Part shown: in pieces, positions 1 through 6,381 of the stretch
Layout of the letters: each line of letters opens with the position of its first letter
Position numbering within the stretch: the first letter of the stretch is position 1
NCBI GenBank assembly: GCA_030045295.1
Contig: JASIGD010000566.1
Location: 1 to 9,425 of the forward strand
Reading direction: 5' to 3'
From: Streptosporangiaceae bacterium
GTDB lineage: Bacteria > Actinomycetota > Actinomycetes > Streptosporangiales > Streptosporangiaceae
Length of the DNA: 9,425 nucleotides
Made by a program: the position numbers and the translations under genes
Notes under the pieces: model-generated
Database searches by the model: none
Told to the model about the DNA's origin: nothing
Seen by the model: the letters and a program-made list of their open reading frames with translations, nothing else

Positions 1-712
1 CGAAGTCGTCGTCGCCGATGTCGGCCGGCCCGCGTAGCTCGGTGCGGGAGCGATCCCACGGGTACTGGTTGTGCAGCACCATCGCCCAGCGCATGAGCGC
101 TTCCAGCTCGGGCACGCTCTCATCGGCGTCGAGGATGTCCTCGATCCGGAAGACCGGGTAGTCCGGGTCGCAGGCGGGCATGACGAACGTCAGCGCGCCG
201 GGCTGGTCCAGGAACTCGGCCACCGTCGGCTTGATCGCCGGCAGTTCCGTCGCGTGGTACAGCTTGTTCCTGAACAGGTCGAACAGCAGGTCGAAGATGG
301 TGTTCTCGGTCTCGGCGTCCCACGTCGCCGGCAGTGACCGGAAGGCGCGTTCGACCGCGGCCACCTTGCGCTCACGGTCCTCCCACGGGGTCAGGATGGG
401 CAGGAAGATGTCGTCGCGCCGCTTCGCGAGGTCGCGCCAGCGCGTCGGCCGCCTGTCGAACATCGTGATGGAGTAGCGGTTGGCCCAGTACAGGTTCTGG
501 CCCAGGTCGCGCAGCAGCTCAAAGCGCCTGGTGTACGCCCCGGACTCGACGCGGGCGAGCAGGTCGGTTCCTGTCGGCGCCTTCGCCTCGAAATCCCGCC
601 CGATCACCGCGGTGAACTGATCGAGCGTATCCAGGACCGAGAAGTCCAGGTCGCCGAGGAAATTAGCGGGGAACACCAGGCGGCCATGCCGGTTGATCAC
701 GAACGGTTTCAT
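1..712 (-). CDS. Uncharacterised protein, N-terminal 237 residues (gene runs off the left edge)
   Basis: The gene is read leftward from an ATG at 712 and stays open to the window edge. The visible part is a soluble, mostly helical protein starting MKPFVINRHGRLVFP, with aromatic- and charge-rich stretches such as LRDLGQNLYWANRY (residues 67-80), RPTRWRDL (88-95) and MRWAMVLHNQYPWDRS (207-222). I see no signal peptide, membrane segment or catalytic motif. The start is secured by an exceptional Shine-Dalgarno sequence directly upstream. From memory only, similar N-termini occur on long actinobacterial proteins whose C-terminal half resembles 3-oxoacyl-ACP synthase III; that half would lie outside this window, so the link is a guess. 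The gene diverges from the ALDH-GMC operon across about 290 bp, so the three may be co-regulated. I am sure it is a gene but not of its function. Confidence 0.8.
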   Translation of the reverse strand, partial: MKPFVINRHGRLVFPANFLGDLDFSVLDTLDQFTAVIGRDFEAKAPTGTDLLARVESGAYTRRFELLRDLGQNLYWANRYSITMFDRRPTRWRDLAKRRDDIFLPILTPWEDRERKVAAVERAFRSLPATWDAETENTIFDLLFDLFRNKLYHATELPAIKPTVAEFLDQPGALTFVMPACDPDYPVFRIEDILDADESVPELEALMRWAMVLHNQYPWDRSRTELRGPADIGDDDF

Positions 713-723
713 GGATCACCTCC
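713..723 (-). promoter_or_regulatory. Extended perfect Shine-Dalgarno sequence of the leftmost gene
   Basis: The plus strand reads GGATCACCTCC here, so the mRNA carries GGAGGTGATCC immediately before the ATG at 712. This is an 11-nt uninterrupted complement to the usual bacterial 16S rRNA 3' end. The GGAGG core is six bases from the ATG, ideal spacing. It fixes the start codon and predicts strong initiation. Confidence 0.85.
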
Positions 724-883
724 GGAACGAACCTGGCCTGCTGCGGCCGTCCTGTCTGGTCGCGGCGCGACCTTGGCGTGTGACGGCTGCGACATGTGCC
801 CTTCCCAGCTGGCCTACCCGGGATGCATCATGTATGCCTCGATCGCGCCATAATGCCTATCCGATACGCCAGGCCCGCGCTGA

Positions 884-948
884 GGCAAGGTGTCTCGCGC
901 ATCGTGTTTGCCGCTGGCAAGGCTCGGCGGCAGGGATTAGCGTGGCAA
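884..948. repeat. Cluster of GGCAA/TTGCC half-sites, possible operator
   Basis: GGCAA occurs at 884-888, 916-920 and 944-948, and TTGCC at 908-912. The copy at 908-912 pairs with that at 916-920 as the short palindrome TTGCC-GCT-GGCAA (908-920). GGCAAGG at 884-890 and 916-922 form a direct repeat 32 bp apart, about three helical turns. The cluster lies 60-120 bp before the ALDH start, a suitable place for an operator. No regulator gene adjoins it in the window, so the binding protein is unknown and chance remains possible. Confidence 0.3.
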
Positions 949-1006
949 TATCAGCAGGCTGGGGCCAACGTGCCGACGTGACGCCCGGCGAGCCGAGGAG
1001 ACCACC

Positions 1007-2707
1007 GTGGACACCCAACATCTGGATCAGCTTTTGGCCAAGCTCGCCGACCACACGACGATGTGGGCGCGGCTGCCGATCAAGGACAAGATCCAGTACC
1101 TGACCGAGGTCCGCCAGGCCACGCTGGCCAACGCGCAGCGCTGGGTTGACGCCGAGACCAAGGCCAAGCAGTTGCAGGCCGGCTCGCCCCTGGTCGGCGC
1201 CGAGGCGTGGCTGGCCGGCCCGTACGGGGTGGTGGCGTGGCTCTCGGCGTCGATCCAGACCCTCACCGACCTCAACACGGACGCGGATTTGCTGGAGCAC
1301 GTCAAGCTGCGCCGCAGCGTCGACGGCACGCTGGTCGCCCGGGTGCTTCCGTACGACATCTACGAGGAACTGCTGTTCCACGGCGTCACCGCGGACGTGT
1401 GGATGCAAGACGGCGTGACCGAGCAGAACCTGCGCCAGAACATGGCCGGCTTCTACCGCCGGGAGGATCCCGAGGGCGAACTGGCCCTGGTGCTGGGCGC
1501 CGGCAACGTCTCGGCCATCGTGCCGCTGGACATCCTCGACCGCATGATCAACTGCGGTGAGGTCGTGATCTGCAAGATGAACCCGGTCAACGAGTACCTC
1601 GGGCCGATCTTCGAGGACGTCTTCGCCCAGCTGATACGTGACGGGTACCTGGCCTTCGTCTACGGCGGCGCCGACGTGGGTGAGTACCTGACCCGTCACG
1701 ACGCGGTGCAGGCCATCCACATCACCGGCAGCGCCCGCACCCACGACCTGGTCGTGTACGGCCCGGGGGAGGACGGCGAACGGCGCAAGGCAGCCGACGA
1801 CCGAGTCGTCGGCAAGCCGATCAACTCCGAGCTCGGCGGCGTCGGCGGGACCATCGTGCTGCCCGGGCCGTGGACCGACGCCGACTTCCGGTATCAGGCC
1901 GATCACGCCGTCACGCAGAAGCTGCACAACTCCGGGCACAACTGCGTCGCCAGCCAGGTCCTCATCCTTCCCGCCGATTGGGACGGCCGCGCCAAGATGC
2001 TGCAACAGGTCCGGCGCGGGCTGGACGACTCCGAACCCAGGCCCGCCTACTACCCCGGTACCGAGCAGCGGCTGAGCGCGCTGCAGCAAGCCGAGCCCGC
2101 CGCCGAGGTGCTGGGCGGCGGCGCGAAACGGGTGTTCGTGGCCGACCTGGATCCGGGCCTGGACCACTACGGGTTCCGTAACGAGTTCTTCGCGCCGGCC
2201 ATGGTGACGACGTCGCTGCCGGGGGACGCGGCGGAGTTCCTCCGGCACGCCGTCGAGTTCTGCAACGACAGGCTGTACGGGACGCTATCGGTGAACCTGA
2301 TCGTGCACCCGAAGACGCGACGCGAGCTCGGCGAGGAATTCGACCGCGCCATCGCAGCCCTGCGGTACGGGGGCATCGGGATCAACGCGTGGTCGGCTGC
2401 TGCGTTCCTGATCCCCCGCGCCGCCTGGGGCGCCTACCCCGGTCACACCTACACCGACGTGCAATCGGGCATCGGGGTGGTACACAACGCGCTGATGTTC
2501 GACAAGCCGCTCAAGACCGTGGTGTCCGCACCGTTCCACCCGTTCCCGCGCTCGATCACGGCCGGCGAAAACACCCTGTTCCCCAAGCCGCCGTGGTTCC
2601 TGACCAACAAGACCTCCGAGTCCACCGCCCGCAAACTCACGGAGTTCGCCGCGGCGCCATCGGCAGCGAAGCTGCCCGCCCTATTCGCCTCGGCACTGCG
2701 AGGATGA
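1007..2707 (+). CDS. Aldehyde dehydrogenase superfamily protein (atypical, 566 aa)
   Basis: This probably oxidises an aldehyde, or interconverts aldehyde and acyl thioester, using NAD(P). The GTG start is set by GAGGAG at 995-1000, six bases upstream. The superfamily's catalytic features are present: a nucleotide-site segment LVLGAGNVSA (161-170) with Asn167 in the place of the usual PWN asparagine, VICKMNP (187-193) with the conserved lysine at 190, the general-base motif SELGG with Glu275, SGHNC with nucleophile Cys313, and NEFFAPAM (392-399) matching the usual E-x-F-x-P motif. The GAGN...K-NP pattern recalls LuxC-type acyl-CoA reductases more than classical ALDHs. The protein is longer than the usual 480-500 residues, with a charged helical N-terminus. 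Its stop is two bases before the preferred GMC start, so the two enzymes are almost certainly co-translated. The substrate is unknown. Confidence 0.88.
   Translation: MDTQHLDQLLAKLADHTTMWARLPIKDKIQYLTEVRQATLANAQRWVDAETKAKQLQAGSPLVGAEAWLAGPYGVVAWLSASIQTLTDLNTDADLLEHVKLRRSVDGTLVARVLPYDIYEELLFHGVTADVWMQDGVTEQNLRQNMAGFYRREDPEGELALVLGAGNVSAIVPLDILDRMINCGEVVICKMNPVNEYLGPIFEDVFAQLIRDGYLAFVYGGADVGEYLTRHDAVQAIHITGSARTHDLVVYGPGEDGERRKAADDRVVGKPINSELGGVGGTIVLPGPWTDADFRYQADHAVTQKLHNSGHNCVASQVLILPADWDGRAKMLQQVRRGLDDSEPRPAYYPGTEQRLSALQQAEPAAEVLGGGAKRVFVADLDPGLDHYGFRNEFFAPAMVTTSLPGDAAEFLRHAVEFCNDRLYGTLSVNLIVHPKTRRELGEEFDRAIAALRYGGIGINAWSAAAFLIPRAAWGAYPGHTYTDVQSGIGVVHNALMFDKPLKTVVSAPFHPFPRSITAGENTLFPKPPWFLTNKTSESTARKLTEFAAAPSAAKLPALFASALRG
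2700..2704 (+). promoter_or_regulatory. Shine-Dalgarno site that decides the GMC start
   Basis: GAGGA at 2700-2704 lies inside the last codons of the ALDH gene. It is five bases from the ATG at 2710, whereas it overlaps the alternative ATG at 2704. This favours 2710, just after the upstream TGA at 2705-2707. The 2704 start would give a 4-bp ATGA overlap and two extra residues. Confidence 0.6.
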
Positions 2708-2709
2708 CC

Positions 2710-4284
2710 ATGACTTCCTTCGACTACATCGTGGTGGGCGCGGGCTCGGCTGGCGCAGTCGTGGCCGCCCGGCTGTCGGAATCACCCGACAACAAGGTGC
2801 TGCTCATCGAGGTCGGCGGCAGCCACAGGCATATGAACGTGCAAGTGCCCGCGGCGTTTTCCAAGCAGTTCAAGACCAAGCTGGACTGGGCCTACTTCTC
2901 CGAGCCCGAGCAGTACCTGGGCGGGCGGAGGATCTTCATGCCGAGAGCCAAGATGCTCGGCGGCTGCTCGTCGATGAACGCCATGATCTACATCCGCGGT
3001 AACAAGGCCGACTACGACACCTGGGCCAAGGACGGGGCCGCCGGATGGTCGTACGCGGACGTGCTCCCGCTGTTCCGCAAGTCAGAGAACAACTCCCGCG
3101 GCGCCGACGAATACCACGGCGACAACGGTCCGCTTTACGTCCAGGACCTCCGGTCCCCGAACGCGATGAGCCTCAAGCTCGTCGAGGCGATCGCCGCCAC
3201 CGGCCTGGAGGCGAACGACGACTTCAACGGGGCCGATCAGCTCGGCACGGGCCTGTACCAGGTGACCCAGCGCAGGGGGATGCGGTGGACAACCGCCGAC
3301 GGCTACATCAAGCCGGCCCGCAAGCGCGGTAACTTCAGCGTCCTGACCAACACGCTGGTGCTCAGGGTGCGGATCGATAACGGCGCCGCAGTCGGCGTCG
3401 AAGCCGAGCGGGACGGCCAGGTCGGGTTCATCAGGGCCACCAGGGAGGTCATCGTTTCTGCGGGGGCGATCAACACTCCCCAGCTGCTGATGCTCTCCGG
3501 TGTCGGTCCCGCCGATCACCTGGCCGAGCACGGCGTCAGCGTGATCGTGGACAACCCCAACGTGGGCGACCATTACATGGACCATCCGATGTTCCTGGTC
3601 AACGTGGAGGCCACCGCCAAGGGAACGTTGCATGAGGCCGAATCACCCAAGTGGCTGCTGACCTACCTGACCCGCCGGACCGGGCTGCTGACCTCCAACA
3701 TCGGCGAAGCGGGCGCGTTCTTCCACACCCGCTCCGGTGACGCGGCCCCGGACATGCAGTACATCTGCGCGCCCGGGTACTTCTACGATCATGGCTTCCG
3801 CACCTACCCGGCTCCCGCGGTGGGGATCGGCTGCTCGCTGGTCGGAGCGCAGAGTACCGGCCACGTCCGGTTGCGCAGCAGCGACCCGAAGGACAGGCCG
3901 GCGATCACCGCCAACTACCTCAAAGAGCCCGAGGACATGCAGGCGATGATCGCCGCCGTCGAGCGGGTCCGGCAGGTCGTCGCGTCCGAGCCGCTTCGCG
4001 GGCTCGTCGGCCGTGAGATCCACCCGGGCGGCGACACGTCATCTCGTCAGGCCCTCGACAAGGTCATCCGGCGCGAGGTCGAGCACACCTACCACCCGGC
4101 CTGCACCGCCCGGATCGGCACCGAGTCCAGCGGAGTGGTGGATCCACAGCTACGGGTGCACGGCGTGCAGCGGCTGCGGGTCGCTGACGCGTCGGTGTTC
4201 CCCGTTATCCCGCACGGCAATACCAACGCCCCGACGGTGATGGTGGGCGAAAAGGCGGCCGCGATGATCGCCGCCACGGCCTGA
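2710..4284 (+). CDS. GMC-family FAD-dependent alcohol oxidoreductase (choline-dehydrogenase type)
   Basis: This is a flavoprotein that oxidises a primary or secondary alcohol, passing electrons to oxygen or another acceptor. The 524 residues match the usual 500-560 of bacterial GMC enzymes. The FAD-binding GAGSAG lies at 10-15 and the adenosine-binding acid Glu34 in LLIEVGG. The first GMC signature is at about 81-97 (KMLGGCSSMNAMIYIRG) and the second at about 250-266 (SAGAINTPQLLMLSGVG). The C-terminal catalytic pair is His462 in YHPACTARIG and Asn504 in HGNTNAP, the His/Asn arrangement of choline oxidase-like members rather than His/His. The usual HPxGT glycine is cysteine here. There is no signal peptide, so it is cytoplasmic. 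Coupling to the upstream ALDH suggests it makes that enzyme's aldehyde substrate. Which alcohol is used cannot be read from the sequence. Confidence 0.93.
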   Translation: MTSFDYIVVGAGSAGAVVAARLSESPDNKVLLIEVGGSHRHMNVQVPAAFSKQFKTKLDWAYFSEPEQYLGGRRIFMPRAKMLGGCSSMNAMIYIRGNKADYDTWAKDGAAGWSYADVLPLFRKSENNSRGADEYHGDNGPLYVQDLRSPNAMSLKLVEAIAATGLEANDDFNGADQLGTGLYQVTQRRGMRWTTADGYIKPARKRGNFSVLTNTLVLRVRIDNGAAVGVEAERDGQVGFIRATREVIVSAGAINTPQLLMLSGVGPADHLAEHGVSVIVDNPNVGDHYMDHPMFLVNVEATAKGTLHEAESPKWLLTYLTRRTGLLTSNIGEAGAFFHTRSGDAAPDMQYICAPGYFYDHGFRTYPAPAVGIGCSLVGAQSTGHVRLRSSDPKDRPAITANYLKEPEDMQAMIAAVERVRQVVASEPLRGLVGREIHPGGDTSSRQALDKVIRREVEHTYHPACTARIGTESSGVVDPQLRVHGVQRLRVADASVFPVIPHGNTNAPTVMVGEKAAAMIAATA

Positions 4285-4292
4285 CGCCGGGC

Positions 4293-5168
4293 TCAGCCGA
4301 CCAGCGCGGCGAGCTGCTGCGCGTTGACCTGGGCATAGTTGCTGTAACAGTTGTTGAACAAGACCTGCGTCACCTCGGCGTCCTCGGCCAGGCCGCGGAT
4401 CTTGGGCGCCCACTCGTTCAGCTCCTCGTCGCTGTAGAGGTAGCCGAACCGCTCGTAGATGTCCTTGCTGTTCCACTTGTCGGAGTGGCCGTGCATGCGG
4501 ACCACCGCCAGGTCACTGGTGGCGGCCAGGACCGGCGGAATGGAGCTGGGGTAGCCCTGCGGCATGTCCACGCACACGTACGGCACCTGCTGAGCGGCCA
4601 GGAAGCCGAGGGTTTCCTGCTGGTTGTCCTCGGTCATCCAGGTCCGGTTGCGGAACTCCACGCACACCCGGCGCGGCGCGGCCCGCTGCGCGCACGCCAC
4701 GATGTAGTCCTTGTTCGCGCGGGAGATGGGGAACCAGGGCGGGAACTGCAGCAGGATCGCGCCGAGCTTCCCGGCCCGGTTCACCGGCTCGAGCGCGGTC
4801 AGGAACCGGTCCCAGGCCTGATCGGCCACCGCCTGGTCGACGTCCTTGAGGTACACCCGGTCCTTGCCGGTCTTGCTCGCCGCTTCGCGCAGGTCGGCCG
4901 GGAACGCCTTGACCGGCGTGGGGTGCTGGGTGAACAGGCTGAACGCCTTGATGTTGAACGTGAATCCCGCCGGGGTCCGCTCGGTCCAGGTGGTGGCGGT
5001 CTGCTCGGCGGGCAGCGCGTAGTACGTCGCGTCGACCTCGACCAGCGGGAACTGGCGGGCGTAGAACCTCAGCCGCTTCTCCGGCGTGCTGGCCTCCGGC
5101 GGGTACCAGCCGGAGGCGATCAGCGTCCTGTCGGTCCACGACGCCGTGCCGATCAGGATCTGGCCCAT
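4293..5168 (-). CDS. DUF72 domain-containing (YecE-like) protein
   Basis: At 291 residues this is a complete member of the DUF72 family, a TIM-barrel fold of unknown biochemical role. Family landmarks run in order: IGTASWTD (6-13), EKRLRFYARQFPLVEVDATYYALP (30-53, in part), FNIKAF (71-76), AILLQFPPWF (137-146), VEFRNRTW (170-177), VCVDMP (198-203), VVRMHGH (222-228), YLYSDEELNEW (243-253) and the terminal VLFNNCYSNYAQVNAQQL (269-286). The acidic and aromatic residues at strand ends suggest a small-molecule or nucleic-acid pocket, but no reaction is established. It converges on the GMC gene with only eight bases between stops. It lies 79 bp downstream of the MDR gene on the same strand and seems to have its own start signals. 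The ATG at 5168 has no good Shine-Dalgarno sequence. Confidence 0.93.
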   Translation of the reverse strand: MGQILIGTASWTDRTLIASGWYPPEASTPEKRLRFYARQFPLVEVDATYYALPAEQTATTWTERTPAGFTFNIKAFSLFTQHPTPVKAFPADLREAASKTGKDRVYLKDVDQAVADQAWDRFLTALEPVNRAGKLGAILLQFPPWFPISRANKDYIVACAQRAAPRRVCVEFRNRTWMTEDNQQETLGFLAAQQVPYVCVDMPQGYPSSIPPVLAATSDLAVVRMHGHSDKWNSKDIYERFGYLYSDEELNEWAPKIRGLAEDAEVTQVLFNNCYSNYAQVNAQQLAALVG

Positions 5169-5174
5169 ACCCGC

Positions 5175-5180
5175 AGCCTA
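5175..5180 (-). promoter_or_regulatory. Candidate -10 element for a leaderless DUF72 transcript
   Basis: On the minus strand TAGGCT (fits the TAnnnT pattern of actinobacterial -10 boxes) ends six bases before the DUF72 ATG. A transcript begun at normal distance would start at or next to the A of ATG. The lack of a purine-rich ribosome site fits leaderless translation, common in actinobacteria. No -35 match is evident at 16-19 bp, so this is tentative. Confidence 0.35.
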
Positions 5181-5226
5181 GCTACGCCAGCCGGCCCGGC
5201 CCGCGCCACCTCGGACCGCGTCAATG

Positions 5227-5247
5227 AAACCAGGTCCGCATCTGGCT
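5227..5247 (-). terminator. Weak hairpin after the MDR stop codon
   Basis: Directly after the MDR TGA the minus strand reads AGCCAG, eight bases, then CTGGTTT. The arms can form a six-pair stem with one G-U pair, followed by a few T residues. It may be a weak terminator or processing site separating the MDR and DUF72 transcripts. The short stem and poor T tract make this uncertain. Confidence 0.3.
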
Positions 5248-6198
5248 TCAGTCCTCGTTTACCAGGGCGATCTTGCCGGGTGGATGCGGGCTGGTCAGCA
5301 GCTCGAACGCGGCCGGAGCATCCTCGAACTTGAACGTCTGAGCCATCGGCACGACCAGGTCACCAGCCTGAGCGATCGCCAGGATCCGGCTGCGGGCGCG
5401 CGCGCGGAAGGGTCCGCTCTCGGGGTTCGACGCGCCTACGAAGATGTACCCGTCCGCCTTGGCCCGCGGGCCAGCGGCGATCGTGATCACTCGCCTGCGG
5501 TCCGGCACCAGAGCCAGCGACACGTCGCCCGCCTCGTCGCTGCCGACGGTGTCCAGCGCGGCCGCGATTCCTTCCGGGGCGGCCGCCCGGACCCGCTCGA
5601 GCAGTCCGGGTCCGTACTCGACGGGCGTCCCGCCGAACCGCCGGACGACGTCGAAATTCTCCTTGCTCGCGGTGCCCACCACGCGCACGCCGAGGCGCCG
5701 GGCTTGCTGGAGAAAGCTGTTGCCGACGGCTCCCGCCGCCCCGTGCAGCAGCACCGTCTCGCCTTCCCGAGCCCCGGAAACATGCAGCAAGTCGGCCGCG
5801 GTCGTCCCCACCAGCAGGAGGTTGGCGGCTTCGGCGAAGCTGAGCGTGGTCGGCTTGGCGAACACGCTAGAAGCCGGCGCCGTGATCGCGGTGGTGTAGC
5901 CGCCGGTGACCTGCGAGGCGACGACCTCATCCCCGACCGCGCCGCCGCCGGATGCGAGCTCGGTCTCAGGCCCCAGCGCCGTCACGACGCCGGCCACCTC
6001 GAAGCCGATCGGCAGCGGAAGCAGCTTGGCATCTTGCCCCGGCGCTATGTGCTTGGCGTCGGCAGGATTCATTCCCACGCCGCGCACGCCGATGGTGACG
6101 TGGCCATGGGTCGCGTCCGGCACGTCGACCTCGATCTTCCGCAGCGCCCCGGCGCCGCCGAACTCGACGGCGACCCACGTGCGAGCCTTGACGCTCAT
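5248..6198 (-). CDS. Zinc-independent MDR oxidoreductase (quinone oxidoreductase-like)
   Basis: This is an NADP(H)-dependent reductase of the medium-chain dehydrogenase/reductase superfamily, 316 residues, close to the usual 310-330. The N-terminal GroES-like domain covers roughly 1-120, with GVGMNPADAKH (40-50) and GFEVAG (65-70). The Phe in GFEVAG replaces the zinc-binding His of true alcohol dehydrogenases, and no structural-zinc cysteine cluster is present, so it should be zinc-free. The Rossmann part has HGAAGAVG at 152-159 and TASKENFD (176-183), where Ser/Lys usually grip the NADPH phosphate. The C-terminus GKIALV (308-313) is typical of the family. The start at 6198 is chosen because AAGGGAA lies five bases upstream and family members begin here; an open extension to 6267 is rejected. 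It diverges from the F420-type gene and may respond to the same signal. The substrate is likely a quinone or enone, not provable here. Confidence 0.9.
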   Translation of the reverse strand: MSVKARTWVAVEFGGAGALRKIEVDVPDATHGHVTIGVRGVGMNPADAKHIAPGQDAKLLPLPIGFEVAGVVTALGPETELASGGGAVGDEVVASQVTGGYTTAITAPASSVFAKPTTLSFAEAANLLLVGTTAADLLHVSGAREGETVLLHGAAGAVGNSFLQQARRLGVRVVGTASKENFDVVRRFGGTPVEYGPGLLERVRAAAPEGIAAALDTVGSDEAGDVSLALVPDRRRVITIAAGPRAKADGYIFVGASNPESGPFRARARSRILAIAQAGDLVVPMAQTFKFEDAPAAFELLTSPHPPGKIALVNED

Positions 6199-6381
6199 GC
6201 TGCTTCCCTTCTGGCCGTCCTGGCCCGGAGGCCCCCGACCGGACGGTCGCGCCCGCCGCGCTTCCACCGAAGTCGTTTCCGCAGATATTGGTTCTGATAA
6301 TATAGCTTCCTTGGCAGTCTATTGGTATCTTGCGCGCTGTGCCAGTGGCGGGGAGGAAGAGCGCTGAGGAAGGACACGATC
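6199..6381. promoter_or_regulatory. Shared divergent promoter region of the MDR and F420-type genes
   Basis: The 183 bases between two divergent starts hold an AT-rich island at about 6283-6330 in otherwise very GC-rich DNA. ATATT (6285-6289) and AATAT (6299-6303) form an inverted repeat with nine bases between. TATTGGT is directly repeated at 6286-6292 and 6320-6326, 34 bp apart, about three turns. GATAAT at 6296-6301 could be a rightward -10, while the minus strand offers TATATT/TATTAT-like hexamers in the same place. One bound repressor could cover promoters on both strands. No regulator gene adjoins it, so the controlling protein is unknown. Confidence 0.5.

Larger units (their letters stand above)
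713..1006. promoter_or_regulatory. Divergent intergenic control region between the unassigned gene and the ALDH-GMC operon
   Basis: These 294 bases separate two divergent start codons and hold no convincing gene. They must contain promoters for both directions. Visible elements are a CATAAT hexamer at 849-854 (possible rightward -10, without a good -35), an ATGCAT palindrome at 823-828, two ATGCC copies at 834 and 853 (19 bp apart), and a group of GGCAA/TTGCC half-sites at 884-948 described separately. Composition is less GC-extreme than the flanking genes around 820-860 and 935-955. No riboswitch or rho-independent terminator is recognisable. Precise promoter positions cannot be fixed by eye. 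Confidence 0.5.

Noticed and set aside
713..1006. Riboswitch, small RNA or short peptide gene in the longest intergenic region.
   Set aside because: No recognisable conserved RNA motif, and the open frames crossing it have no good ribosome site or protein-like composition.
857..2248. Long open frame (463 codons) on the minus strand opposite the ALDH gene.
   Set aside because: It is antisense to a gene with clear catalytic motifs; its translation is low-complexity V/G/D/Q/H/R-rich with no domain, the usual shadow of high-GC third positions.
2389..2709. Upstream extension of the GMC reading frame into the ALDH gene.
   Set aside because: The FAD-binding fold begins right after 2710, the extension overlaps the ALDH coding region in another frame, and GAGGA is placed for the 2710 start.
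4277..4298. CGGC-CTGAC-GCCG and GGCT-C-AGCC inverted repeats between the convergent GMC and DUF72 genes, considered as a terminator.
   Set aside because: Stems are only four pairs, one has an impossible loop, and no T tract follows; such matches are expected by chance in GC-rich DNA.
4485..5333. Plus-strand open frame opposite the DUF72 gene.
   Set aside because: The opposite strand encodes a complete DUF72 protein; the translation here is Arg/Gly/His-rich without motifs, and it runs across the intergenic gap.
6199..6267. N-terminal extension of the MDR gene to an ATG at 6267.
   Set aside because: The added residues are Arg/Gly/Pro-rich and not part of the fold, and AAGGGAA is correctly spaced for 6198.
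5224..6297. Plus-strand open frame of 357 codons opposite the MDR gene.
   Set aside because: It mirrors the MDR gene, contains no recognisable domain and lacks a convincing ribosome site.
6322..6381. TTG start adding 20 residues to the F420-type gene.
   Set aside because: It would place residues before the Rossmann strand that normally starts the protein, and it contains the Shine-Dalgarno site for 6382.
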